Assembly: GCA_023251875.1 (NCBI GenBank)
Contig: JAHEXY010000006.1
Location: 1-64,000, forward strand
DNA from: Bacteroidota bacterium
GTDB taxonomy: Bacteria; Bacteroidota; Bacteroidia; JAHEXY01
Reading direction: 5' to 3'
DNA: 64,000 bases
Shown in pieces: positions 7,079-15,695 of this stretch; positions within the stretch are counted from its first letter, which is position 1; every line of letters starts with the position of its first letter. Position numbers and translations under genes: made by a program. The notes under the pieces were generated by a model. That model was not told the origin of the DNA and did no database searches. It worked only from the letters and a program-made list of their open reading frames with translations.

Positions 7079-9197
7079 TGTTCGCTTTTCTTTTTTGTTC
7101 TTTCAAAAAGATAATTGCTTCTGCCATTCTTCGTTCCAAAGGGTCGGTTGAATTAAGACTTGGCTCACGTTTAAAAGTATTTGCAAAGGCTTTTATCTTA
7201 TCCCAAAGCAATGCAGCTTCCTCCAATGTCATTGTAATTCGTGTTGCTTCAATTACATCTTGAATTACTTTCAAAACTTTTGGCGTTACATCTTTTGATA
7301 AAATTTCAAATGCTTTTTGAAAAGGATTTATGCGGTCTATCAAATCAATGTGTAAATCATCAATGTTTACAAACTGTCCTGCCATTCTTATAAATCGCTT
7401 GTCTGCCTGTGTATCGTCATTGTTGCCTGTCGGCAAGGTTACATTTAACTTACTGAATGAACTTGCTTCGTCTGCTGTCAAATCTGGATAAACGGTTTGA
7501 ACAATTTTCGGAATTAATTCTTTTTCAATTATTTGATTTGGATTAGCTTCTGCAATTGCTTTTTTAATTCCTTCATCTTCTCGTATTGCCTTTTTAATAG
7601 TGGCAACATCAATCATCAAATTGTTTTTGACTACCGAATCTAAAACTACATACTGCCTTACTTCTTCAACTTGTTCTTCGGATAGCTCAGGATATTTTTT
7701 GGCAATTATGTTTGGTATTAAAACCTTGTTGATTACTTCAGGGTCAATCGTTCCGGGCAATGCTTTCAGCATGGTGTCATTTTGCAGAATAGTTGCCTTC
7801 AAATCGTTTAGGTCCGATTCAATAATTTCTTTGGTGCGTTGCGAACTTGGTTTTTTCAATCCGTGAACTTTTATTTCTCCTTCCTCTGCTTTGTCATCAT
7901 CAGAAACTTTTGGCTTGAATTTGAAATTTGGTGCAAGCACTTGTTCCATTAGCAAGGATGCAGTAATTGCTTTCAACATATTGTTTACGGAAAGTCTTAC
8001 CAATTCGTCTGCTGCATCGGGTTGTGCAATTAGGTTTGTAAACTGTGCATGAGATTTATTGCTACTGTCTCTTGTGCATCGCCCAATAATTTGAATGATT
8101 TCTGTTAGCGAACCTCTGTAACCTATCGTTAAAGCATGTTCACAAAATGGCCAGTCAAAACCTTCTTTTGCCATACCTAATGCAATTATCAAATCCATGT
8201 CGTCAACGGTTTTGATTTCTCTTAAGTAAGCAACCACTTTATCTCTGTCTTTCGGATTATCGTTTACCAAATCAGCAATTTTCAAAATTTTGCCGTCTGA
8301 TTTTCTTTTTAAATGAATTATTCCTGTTGCACTATCTACTTTTTGAATATCACCAATGGAATCTAAAATCATTCCTACTTCATTGTGTTTGTCCTTGGTA
8401 GATTCGCCTGAATTTACATTTGGAATGTGTAGAATCGTTTTCTTGTCAGTGTCTAATATTTCAAGAATAGCAGAAGTATATTTTCCTTGATAAAAATGAT
8501 AGCCAATTCCCAAAGATTTTAAGTAGGTATAGCCGTTTAGCTGCTGATAATAGTTGTATGTTACTTTGGTAAACTTGGCTTCGTCTTGTGGCACTAATAC
8601 TGGAACAGTATCGCCTCTAAAATATGAACCAGTCATTGCCATAATATGAACATTTGACTTTGCCATTAAGCTACGCAACAATTCTCCTAAACGGCTGTCG
8701 CCATCGGCTGAAACGTGGTGAAATTCGTCAATAGCTAAAAGAGTGTTGTCAAATTTTGATTCGTCTAATTCTTCAAATGCAAAGCGAAGTGTAGCATGGG
8801 TGCAAATCAATATTTTTTCATCATTGTCTAAAAAGTTTTTGAACGCCTGCACTTTGCTTTTGCTTCCATCCATTCCTGGCGTGCAAAGGTTGTATTCATC
8901 GTTTGGCTCCCAATCAGCAAAAAATCCAAAGTCTTTTAATTTGGTTTTGCCAAATGAACCGCCAATAGATTTTTCGGGAACAGCTACAATTACTTTTTTC
9001 AAACCTTGATGCACCAATTTGTCTAAGGCGATAAACATTAATGCACGACTCTTGCCTGATGCAGGTGGTGCTTTCAATAAAAGATATTGTGCATCTCTTG
9101 CCTGATACACCTTTTCTTGCATTTCTCTCATTCCAAGAGCATTTAACTTGGAGCTTTGCCCTGTTTGGGCGTAGGTTACGTTTACTATATCAGGCAT
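7065..9197 (-). CDS. Superfamily 2 DEAD/DEAH-type helicase, YeeB-like
   Basis: The 710-residue protein has a complete SF2 core: Walker A P-P-A-S-G-K-S (44-50), motif II D-E-F-H (157-160), motif III T-G-S (189-191) and motif VI Q-I-I-G-R-C-T-R (369-376). The last 300 residues are helical and of unknown role. It overlaps the methyltransferase gene by 8 bp and the GIY-YIG gene by 14 bp, so the three proteins are probably made in fixed proportion. As in type I, type III and related restriction systems, an ATP-driven translocase between a methyltransferase and a nuclease would move or unwind unmodified DNA. The order and sizes match B. subtilis yeeABC. Confidence 0.88.
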   Translation of the reverse strand: MPDIVNVTYAQTGQSSKLNALGMREMQEKVYQARDAQYLLLKAPPASGKSRALMFIALDKLVHQGLKKVIVAVPEKSIGGSFGKTKLKDFGFFADWEPNDEYNLCTPGMDGSKSKVQAFKNFLDNDEKILICTHATLRFAFEELDESKFDNTLLAIDEFHHVSADGDSRLGELLRSLMAKSNVHIMAMTGSYFRGDTVPVLVPQDEAKFTKVTYNYYQQLNGYTYLKSLGIGYHFYQGKYTSAILEILDTDKKTILHIPNVNSGESTKDKHNEVGMILDSIGDIQKVDSATGIIHLKRKSDGKILKIADLVNDNPKDRDKVVAYLREIKTVDDMDLIIALGMAKEGFDWPFCEHALTIGYRGSLTEIIQIIGRCTRDSSNKSHAQFTNLIAQPDAADELVRLSVNNMLKAITASLLMEQVLAPNFKFKPKVSDDDKAEEGEIKVHGLKKPSSQRTKEIIESDLNDLKATILQNDTMLKALPGTIDPEVINKVLIPNIIAKKYPELSEEQVEEVRQYVVLDSVVKNNLMIDVATIKKAIREDEGIKKAIAEANPNQIIEKELIPKIVQTVYPDLTADEASSFSKLNVTLPTGNNDDTQADKRFIRMAGQFVNIDDLHIDLIDRINPFQKAFEILSKDVTPKVLKVIQDVIEATRITMTLEEAALLWDKIKAFANTFKREPSLNSTDPLERRMAEAIIFLKEQKRKANNGQG

Positions 9198-11976
9198 TTT
9201 TCTTTTTTTTCGTTTTAATTTTTACTGGTTCAAAATTCAATTCACCGATATTTTCCTTTTCTTCGGCTATCATTTGTTCATAGAGTTTGAACAAATATTC
9301 TAAGCGTTCTTCATCGTTTGAAAACGGTTTACTTCGATAGCAGCGTTCTACTGCATGGTCAAGTTGATTATGTGCTTCACGCAAACCATCGGGCATCTTA
9401 TCAGGGTCGTAAAGTTGAGCTAGTGTTTTTTCTGAATGATTTTCTCTTTCTCCTAAAACAGCATAAGCATGTCTTTCTAACTCTTGCTTTTGTTCTTGAT
9501 TTATTTCGGGAAATGGAAATGTATTCCAAGATAGGGCAGATAAATACCTAATCCTACTGTCTAATTTTCCTGAAGTAAGTCGCAACCAGCAATTATGAAT
9601 TTTTGAACTGATAATAGAAAATATGTAAAGTTCAGGGTCATAAATTGCAGCCGCTGAACTTATAACTACTGAGTTATTGTCTGTGAACCCAATAGGGATA
9701 TATTCTCTTCTTTCTGATGATACAATAGGAATAATGATTTGATGCTTTTTTGCTGTGTGAGTATACCTAAATTGGTGAGAACGGTTTGCAATACCTCTGG
9801 CAACATCACCACCATCAATTCTAAATGCTCTTGTTTTTTCAATCCTTTCTTTTATTTCAGGTATTGATTCGGCTAAATCTAATTGTTCATTTGTAATCCA
9901 AAAACAATATTTATAAATGTCATTCAATAACTCATCAGCACCTATTGTTCTTTTTATTAAAGGCTTAACTTGTGGATATTTATTTTCAATGAATGATTTA
10001 AAATCTTCATCAAATCGCAAATTGTTGTTGTCATAAGGACTGTTACCCGTTATCATCTGAGGCAGATTAGATAGTAAATTCAATCTTTGTGATATGATAA
10101 CATCTCTAGCAGGTAAAATATATGAATTAATATTTTCGACAGTGTATTTATGAGAGCCACTGTAAATTATTTTTTTATTCAAAGACTTATGATCAATACC
10201 AATAATTGAAACAGAAACCCCAGCATTACTTTTGGCATTGTTTGACCATGGAAATGGGTGATATGCAAAACTGATTTGCAAATTCCTTGAATAAATAAGA
10301 GGCCATAATTGATTAACTTGAGCTCCTTGATTGATTGAGCTAGTAGTTACAAAAGCAAACCTTGCTGAATTTAATTCTTTAGTAAAATTTGCTGCCAATA
10401 AAAACCAAGATGCTATATAATCAAGTTCTTTATAATTTTGAATGCCTTTAAACACAATTTCCATATCCTCTTTCTGAATTTTAGATTGAGATTTGCCTCC
10501 TAAATATGGTGGATTGCCTAAAATGTAAATTTCATCGTCTGTCTTTTTAGGACAAACCTTTTCCCAATCAATTCTTGTGGCGTTGCCGTGAGTAATGTGT
10601 CCGCCTTCTTTCAAAGGAAGTGTTGGGTTGCCTGTTCCAAATGCTTCTTTAAACTTCATATTCATTTGGTGCTGTGCTAACCAAAGTGAGAGAATTGCAA
10701 CTTCATGAGCAAAATCGTCTAACTCAATGCCATAAAAATTCTCTAACTCAATTCTTGTAAACATGGTTGTTTGGTAAGAAGCCGCCAAAGTCAATTGTGC
10801 TTTTGGAATCAACTCTAATTGATGTGGTTCAAAACCTGTTGCCACTTTTTGCAAGGTTTGAAGTTGTTTTAAAATTTTAATTTCCAGTAAACGCAACTCC
10901 TTGTAAGCAATAATTAAAAAATTGCCGCTGCCGCAGGCAGGGTCAAATATTTTAATCTTTCCAATTCTTTCAAGGAGTTTGTTTAATCTTCTTGGGTCGT
11001 ATTTGGCTGCTTCAAATTCTTCATAGAGTTCAGTTAAAAATAGCGGCTCAATTACTTTCATTATGTTTGGCACACTGGTATAGTGCATACCCAAACCACC
11101 ACGATGTTCAGGAGAAATAACTGCCTGAATCATTGAACCAAAAATGTCGGGATTAATTTCACTCCAATCTAACTCGCCACTTTCAATTACAACTTGTCGG
11201 CTTCGTCTTGTAAAAATGGGTGCAGTGTGTGGTTTGCTGAATAAGCCACCATTTACATAAGGAAAAGCATTAAGGTAAGCAGGTAAGTTTTTGCGTTTTG
11301 GGTAATCTGTATTCATTACCACAAACAACTTGTCAAGATAGTCGTGTAAATCGCTGCCGTCTTGCTGGGTGTGGCTGCTTATTCCTGTTGTAAATTGTCC
11401 TTTACTGAATATGTCTGTGTCTTCGGCAAAAAAGCAAAAAAGTAAACGGCTCAAAAAAACATTGAGATTGTGAACTTGCTCTGGTGTTTTGGTTGGGTTG
11501 TCTTTCTTTATTTCGTCATACAATTTTGCCATTCTTTCTGCCGCTTTTACATCGGCAGGGTTTTCCATTTGGGCTTGTGCTTTTTCCATGCCAGCCCAAG
11601 GCAAAAAGAAATCAAAGTGTTTGGCAATGTCAAGAATTGGAATGTCTAAAGTGTCTTGTGTTTTGGTGTCAAACGCCAAAAGGGTTTTGTAGTCGGTAAC
11701 GATTATAAAACGTGGATTGTGTTTATTGGCTCGGTCGTTTTTCTTTACAAGGTCAAAAAGCGTTTGCGGATTTTCGTCAAAAGCAGATTTGAAAAACAAT
11801 TTTTTCTTCCAAGCAATTTCTCCTTCTATTTTAGATAAGTTCAGTCCGCCTTTTTGTAGTCGTGTAATAGTGCTTTTAGGCGTGTCATACGCCAAAAGCA
11901 AGTCATAAATGAAAGTCTCCTTTTTGAAAGACTTTATTAGCTGCTGTAAATTATTTTCTATTTGGGCTATGTTCAT
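9190..11976 (-). CDS. Class I SAM-dependent DNA adenine methyltransferase, YeeA/MmeI-like
   Basis: The 928-residue protein has SAM-binding motif I F-D-P-A-C-G-S-G-N-F at 344-353, catalytic motif IV N-P-P-Y at 488-491 (amino-methyltransferase, probably N6-adenine) and H-Y-T-S at about 298-301 ahead of the SAM domain. The N-terminal 170 residues resemble the MmeI-like N-domain (L-N-L-S...E-I-A-W-K-K-K-L-F-F-K). I could not identify a convincing PD-(D/E)xK nuclease site there. The C-terminal 350 residues are probably the target-recognition domain. It is the first gene of the operon in the 6.8-kb cassette and would protect self DNA. Confidence 0.88.
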   Translation of the reverse strand: MNIAQIENNLQQLIKSFKKETFIYDLLLAYDTPKSTITRLQKGGLNLSKIEGEIAWKKKLFFKSAFDENPQTLFDLVKKNDRANKHNPRFIIVTDYKTLLAFDTKTQDTLDIPILDIAKHFDFFLPWAGMEKAQAQMENPADVKAAERMAKLYDEIKKDNPTKTPEQVHNLNVFLSRLLFCFFAEDTDIFSKGQFTTGISSHTQQDGSDLHDYLDKLFVVMNTDYPKRKNLPAYLNAFPYVNGGLFSKPHTAPIFTRRSRQVVIESGELDWSEINPDIFGSMIQAVISPEHRGGLGMHYTSVPNIMKVIEPLFLTELYEEFEAAKYDPRRLNKLLERIGKIKIFDPACGSGNFLIIAYKELRLLEIKILKQLQTLQKVATGFEPHQLELIPKAQLTLAASYQTTMFTRIELENFYGIELDDFAHEVAILSLWLAQHQMNMKFKEAFGTGNPTLPLKEGGHITHGNATRIDWEKVCPKKTDDEIYILGNPPYLGGKSQSKIQKEDMEIVFKGIQNYKELDYIASWFLLAANFTKELNSARFAFVTTSSINQGAQVNQLWPLIYSRNLQISFAYHPFPWSNNAKSNAGVSVSIIGIDHKSLNKKIIYSGSHKYTVENINSYILPARDVIISQRLNLLSNLPQMITGNSPYDNNNLRFDEDFKSFIENKYPQVKPLIKRTIGADELLNDIYKYCFWITNEQLDLAESIPEIKERIEKTRAFRIDGGDVARGIANRSHQFRYTHTAKKHQIIIPIVSSERREYIPIGFTDNNSVVISSAAAIYDPELYIFSIISSKIHNCWLRLTSGKLDSRIRYLSALSWNTFPFPEINQEQKQELERHAYAVLGERENHSEKTLAQLYDPDKMPDGLREAHNQLDHAVERCYRSKPFSNDEERLEYLFKLYEQMIAEEKENIGELNFEPVKIKTKKKKNA

Positions 11977-12327
11977 TTATATCTCTGTCGTTTGGCTAAA
12001 CAATATAGCTCGTAAAGTTAATATTTATATAACCGTAGCTTGTCGGTGCGTTGGCAAAAAACGGCTCTTTGGCTTTTGCCTGTGGGTTGGCTTGTGCGGT
12101 TGGGGCAAAAGCCAATGTGCCGTTTGTGCGGCTGCCATAAAATTGAATTAAAAAAAATGCGGGTGGGGAAAATAAAAAATACAGAAGGGTTGGCAATGAG
12201 TGTCGGCTTACTCGTTGTCCGTGTGAAATATGGTCTGTATGTTGGTCACCTGTCAAAATGGTTTGTCTTTGTGTTAATGTTCAATTTTTAGTCGTCTGTG
12301 TCAATGTTGCAGTGTCGTCATACACTT
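11977..12327. other. Leader of the defence cassette, non-coding
   Basis: About 350 bp between the cassette start and the methyltransferase hold no plausible gene. A strong stem-loop spans 12059-12125: AAACGGC..TTTGGCTTTTGCC pairs with GGCAAAAGCCAA..GCCGTTT. The first bases of the cassette contain ATGACGACACTGCAACATTGA, a seven-codon mini-ORF like those in two other cassettes. A promoter for the operon probably lies here, but I see only a weak TATATTG at about 12001-12007 on the minus strand. Confidence 0.5.
12139..12182 (-). repeat. Inverted-repeat partner B inside the defence cassette
   Basis: This is the minus-strand counterpart of 5742-5789, with identical 20-bp and 15-bp blocks and a different spacer. 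The two copies bracket the three-gene defence operon within one cassette. Confidence 0.6.
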
Positions 12328-12510
12328 GCCGGTAACGTTTGGCAGCTTTGCGATGTGCTGGTATTACTTGCACAAAACTGTCTGCCTGCACAAAGTTAAA
12401 TTAAAAGCACAACTGCTCATTGCAAATGTTTAAGAAAAAATTTATACCGCTAAAAAAAACATTTGCGACTTGCACAAACCCCAGCATATTGCAAAGGTGT
12501 TGTTAGTGGC
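12328..12510 (-). repeat. attC-like site 6 (long form with nested hairpin)
   Basis: Outer boxes are GCCGGTAAC (12328-12336) and GTTAGTGGC (12502-12510). Arms are 12341-12361 and 12481-12501. A second stem inside the loop pairs GCAAATGTTT (12422-12431) with AAACATTTGC (12457-12466). The loop has GCACAAAACTGTCTGCCTGCAC. Confidence 0.85.
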
Positions 12511-12539
12511 AGTTTTTCTGTCCGTTATAAAATGTGCTT

Positions 12540-13046
12540 TCATAATTTTTTATTAAGTTCTTCAAGCATTGCAGTCAATTTTTGCAAGTCAGTCCATTCG
12601 TTTGGAAGATAGTGCCATTTAAAAGTTGTCTGTGTGCTTTCAACTCCAATATTTAAAGTATAAGAAATTCCATCAAGAATTATTCCGCCACATTTATCAA
12701 GTCGTGGCTTAACAGAAATTGTCTTAGCAAAATCAATAATGTCATTTAGTCCATTCTTGTCTGTCGTGCCACTTTCATATTTAATGGTCGGTTTAATTGT
12801 TTGCCCTAAATACTTTAAACTTTCAAGTGGGTCGTAAAATTTTGGTGCGTCAACAAGTCGAAACCAAGTCGTTCTATACCATTTAACTATTTTTTCATTT
12901 ATTTCAAGTTGTAAGTGAAAACTACTGTCAAATGAAGGTTCAATAGCAATTTGAATGTTTGGCTTATACCTATCTATATTTTGTCCGAGCAACAAAGAAG
13001 TCTGCGCTTCGTTCATAAAGTCAAACCATTTTTTGCTATTGTCCAT
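12540..13046 (-). CDS. Hypothetical cytosolic protein, cassette gene
   Basis: I set the start at the ATG at 13046 (168 residues), 36 bp inside the cassette boundary. A longer frame would cross the recombination site. The protein lacks a signal peptide or membrane segments and mixes alpha and beta stretches with many aromatic residues (W-Y-R-T-T-W-F-R-L, F-K-W-H-Y-L-P-N-E-W). It ends in an acidic helix. I do not recognise the family. It is the only gene of its cassette, with its stop 30 bp from attC-like site 6. Confidence 0.7.
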   Translation of the reverse strand: MDNSKKWFDFMNEAQTSLLLGQNIDRYKPNIQIAIEPSFDSSFHLQLEINEKIVKWYRTTWFRLVDAPKFYDPLESLKYLGQTIKPTIKYESGTTDKNGLNDIIDFAKTISVKPRLDKCGGIILDGISYTLNIGVESTQTTFKWHYLPNEWTDLQKLTAMLEELNKKL

Positions 13047-13073
13047 TGATAATTTGGTGTGTTTCCTAAAATT

Positions 13074-13207
13074 GCCACTAACGTTCCGCGGCCTGCCGCA
13101 GTGCGGGGTTTCGGAGCACAAGGCTGTCCGCTGGAACAAAGATAATTAAATGCGGGATCTTTATTTTACCGATGATGCCCGCATTGAGGCAGACCGCTGT
13201 TACCACC
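13074..13207 (-). repeat. attC-like site 7
   Basis: Outer boxes are GCCACTAAC (13074-13082) and GTTACCACC (13199-13207). Arms are 13088-13108 and 13178-13197. The body is identical to site 3. Only the outer left box differs, because that box belongs to the neighbouring cassette. Confidence 0.85.
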
Positions 13208-14152
13208 AGTGCAGTTTTGTCGTGTGACCGTCCTCATGCAATAAACTTGAAGTCGAAGAAAAATACTGTCGGGGTACAGATCACCGTCCACGCAATAGTC
13301 TACGGGAGGACTGTCATACGATAAAACTGTCTGCGTAGCGGTTTGCCGAGCCGAAGCGGAAAATAAAAACGAAGGGCGAGCCGATTTGCAACCCATAAAA
13401 AAGCGTCTACCGCTAAACGGAAGGTTGCAAATGGGCTTGCCCTGAGAATCCAATTATTATTAGAAGCGGAGTCAGCCGGTTTGCTCTTTTGCTTGCGCAG
13501 CTTGCAAAAGTGCAAAGCCGGAACGCATGCTTATTTGTCTGCCGAATCAAGCATTTTTAGCGAAGCTAATGCTAAACCGTTTTCAGGATATTCTTTTAGT
13601 GTCTGCTTGTAGTATTCTTTTGCTTTTAGTCCGTCACCTGTCTGACTGTAACAAAATGCAATGTTACACAATGCAGATTCTCGATAACCCATTTTTGAAA
13701 TGCTTAAAAGTGTTAGAAAACGATACTTGTCAACCCACTTGTTTTTTGTAAAGTATTCAAAACTCTTTTCAAAAAACGGAATTGCTTCTGTAAATTTTTG
13801 TTGCTTAACAAGTTTTATTCCTTGTCTATGTTTTTTCGCAATTAAATTTCTAAGTCCAATTGCAAAGACAGCCCAAGTCAATGCACCCAGAATTAATGGG
13901 TCGCCAAGGTCAGCTAAATGATAAGTGTAGATCAATATCCCAATTATAACAAGTTGCGGAATGATTGAAAGCCATGAAATCTGTCTAATAGTCGGTACAT
14001 TAGAAGCCATAATTTTATAGTTGATTTTTTATGAATTTTATTTTTTTAAAGTGGGCAGAACTACTGTCTTTTGCATTGTCAAGGTGAAGTAAACTTGTCT
14101 GTCCAAGAGTAACTGTCCACCGTGTCATTGTCTTTTTTTGCATTGGTGGTAA
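13082..14152 (-). repeat. Duplicated cassette, copy 2 (1071 bp)
   Basis: Second copy of 3017-4087, same orientation, 10,065 bp away. Its ends coincide with the TAA/C junctions that bound every other cassette. Confidence 0.9.
13531..14010 (-). CDS. Membrane-anchored TPR-like protein (copy 2)
   Basis: Identical in sequence and setting to the gene at 3466-3945: two N-terminal hydrophobic segments followed by TPR-like helices, sole gene of its cassette. The absence of any change between the copies suggests a recent duplication or ongoing homogenisation. The preceding 13208-13530 is the same non-coding, stem-loop-rich tail as in copy 1. Confidence 0.75.
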   Translation of the reverse strand: MASNVPTIRQISWLSIIPQLVIIGILIYTYHLADLGDPLILGALTWAVFAIGLRNLIAKKHRQGIKLVKQQKFTEAIPFFEKSFEYFTKNKWVDKYRFLTLLSISKMGYRESALCNIAFCYSQTGDGLKAKEYYKQTLKEYPENGLALASLKMLDSADK

Positions 14153-14327
14153 CGTTTGGCAGCCTTGCGATGTGCTGGTTTAGAAAGCACTTCACTGTCT
14201 GCTACCACAAATATAAATTAAAAGCTCCACAGGTTATGGCAAGCGCCAACAAAATGTTTACACCACTGAAAAAATGCGCTTGCAGCTTGCACGAACCCCA
14301 GCATATTGCAAGGGTGCTGTTATAGCC
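14145..14327 (-). repeat. attC-like site 8 (long form with nested hairpin)
   Basis: Outer boxes are GGTGGTAAC (14145-14153) and GTTATAGCC (14319-14327). Arms are 14158-14178 and 14298-14317. The nested stem is GCAAGCGC (14239-14246) with GCGCTTGC (14276-14283). Sequence differs from sites 6 and 9 while pairing is kept. Confidence 0.85.
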
Positions 14328-14741
14328 AGTTGTTTTTTCTGTTTGGGTTAAAAATATATTTTCTAAAAGTCTCTCGGGTCAATGATTACAAGCACTTACT
14401 TGTCGTTTACTACTAACCGTTATTAAATAATTGTCAACCAAATTTTTGCGTGTCGGTTTACAATGGTCTTAAAAGTCTTGCAAACACAGGTCTTACGAGC
14501 AACAAACGTTTAAGTGTCTGCCGTAAAATTCTACAAATGTCTGCAAACGTTATTGTCTGTTGTATTTAAACACTTGTCAAACCACGCTATTAAACCCCTT
14601 CGGCTTTGTTTTAATGTCCGCCGCGGCAAATACGAAGAACTAAACTGAATTATAAAAGTCAAAAAAAATGTCGAAGAACGGGCATTAAAAAAAAGTCGAA
14701 AAAAGTCCTACTGTCTGTTTGCGTAAATGTCTAATACAATT
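14328..14741 (-). other. ORF-less cassette body
   Basis: Between sites 8 and 9 there are 414 bp with no plausible reading frame on either strand. The longest minus-strand ATG frame near the cassette start gives an eight-residue peptide. The cassette is bounded normally by GTTATAGCC and GGCTATAAC. It may encode a small RNA, carry a promoter for downstream cassettes, or be a decayed gene. A GC-rich patch (GCCGCGGCGG, minus strand) sits near 14621-14630. Confidence 0.6.
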
Positions 14742-14925
14742 GGCTATAACGGTTCGCAGCCTTGCGATGTGCTGGTATTACTTGCACTTCACTGTCTGCT
14801 ACCACAAATATAAATTAAATGCTCAACAGGTTATGGCAAATGTTTAGAAATAAATTTATACCGCTTTAATAAACATTTGCATCTTGCACGAACCCCAGCA
14901 TATTCGCAAGGGTGCTGTTACCAGT
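14742..14925 (-). repeat. attC-like site 9 (long form with nested hairpin)
   Basis: Outer boxes are GGCTATAAC (14742-14750) and GTTACCAGT (14917-14925). Arms are about 14756-14775 and 14895-14915, with one extra base in the right arm. The nested stem pairs 14836-14846 with 14870-14880 (GCAAATGTTTA). The loop has CACTTCACTGTCTGC as in site 8. Confidence 0.85.
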
Positions 14926-14933
14926 AGTTGTTT

Positions 14934-15509
14934 TTATCCATATTCGTCAACAAGTTGTCGTAAGTGTTTAAACAAATATGTCCGAGTTTCCTGATCCTTT
15001 TCGGTTTGAAGTCTTTTATTAATGTCAATAAACTTAGAACTTAAAAGTTTAAAGCTTTCCGTCTGCAAATAATTGTCCAACCATTCAGAAAAGCCTTGCA
15101 AGTCTGGAAGCTCGCTTAAATATTTACAATAGTCAGCGAACTCTATTGTTTCCCAATTTGAATGTTCAAATTTGTCTATGCGCTGAATAGGTCTGGAAAA
15201 ATAAATGTCGAAAAGGTAAGTGTTTGAACAAAACGTTTTAAATGCTTTTTTCTCAGCGTCTTTTAACTTTCCATTCTTGAAAAGTATAATTGTCCATTCA
15301 AATAAAAAGTCTGGCCGACCTATGTCGTCAGGGAAATTTTTATCAAACCACCTTAAATAAGTTAATCCACCAGAAAAGTCTGCAATTTTAATATACAAAC
15401 CGGTCGGTTCGTATCTAAGTCCGCGACTGTCGTCATAGCAACCAAACCTGCGTTTTTCAGAAGCAAGTGTCGCACGTATATTCTTAATTCTTGTTAACTC
15501 TCTTTTCAA
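14934..15509 (-). CDS. Hypothetical protein, cassette gene with TTG start or frameshifted 5' end
   Basis: A 191-residue frame opens with TTG at 15509; an in-frame stop lies just upstream. The nearby ATG at about 15524 opens a different frame that ends after 13 codons (M-T-E-N-N-F-E-K-R...). A one-base indel would join it to this gene. The product has no signal peptide or membrane segment and is aromatic-rich (Y-L-R-W-F-D-K-N-F-P-D-D, N-W-E-T-I-E-F-A-D-Y). I do not recognise a family. Its stop is 9 bp from the end of attC-like site 9. Confidence 0.65.
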   Translation of the reverse strand: MKRELTRIKNIRATLASEKRRFGCYDDSRGLRYEPTGLYIKIADFSGGLTYLRWFDKNFPDDIGRPDFLFEWTIILFKNGKLKDAEKKAFKTFCSNTYLFDIYFSRPIQRIDKFEHSNWETIEFADYCKYLSELPDLQGFSEWLDNYLQTESFKLLSSKFIDINKRLQTEKDQETRTYLFKHLRQLVDEYG

Positions 15510-15543
15510 AGTTATTCTCGGTCATAGTTGTCTACTTACAATT

Positions 15544-15679
15544 ACTGGTAACGTTTCGCAGCTACCCGAAGGGCGGGTCTTTTACCACAAAACTTGATTT
15601 GAAAAACTAAACTTCCATTAACCACAAAACTGTCTTTGGAACATGAAACCCCGCCTTTTGGGTAGCTGCTGTTATGTGC
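15544..15679 (-). repeat. attC-like site 10
   Basis: Outer boxes are ACTGGTAAC (15544-15552) and GTTATGTGC (15671-15679). Arms are 15558-15577 and 15650-15669 (GCAGCTACCC...GGCGGG). The arm sequence is unrelated to the GCGGG/TTGCG arms of its neighbours while pairing is kept. Confidence 0.85.
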
Positions 15680-15695
15680 TGCCCTATTTGTCATG

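Noticed and set aside
9190-11976. Type IIG (MmeI-like) single-chain restriction enzyme
   Set aside because: The N-domain resembles MmeI but I could not find a convincing PD-(D/E)xK triad, and a separate GIY-YIG gene is present. A multi-subunit system is likelier.
5885-11976. BREX or DISARM system
   Set aside because: There is no PglZ, BrxC or BrxL, and no DrmB or phospholipase-D-type gene. The gene set matches yeeABC better.
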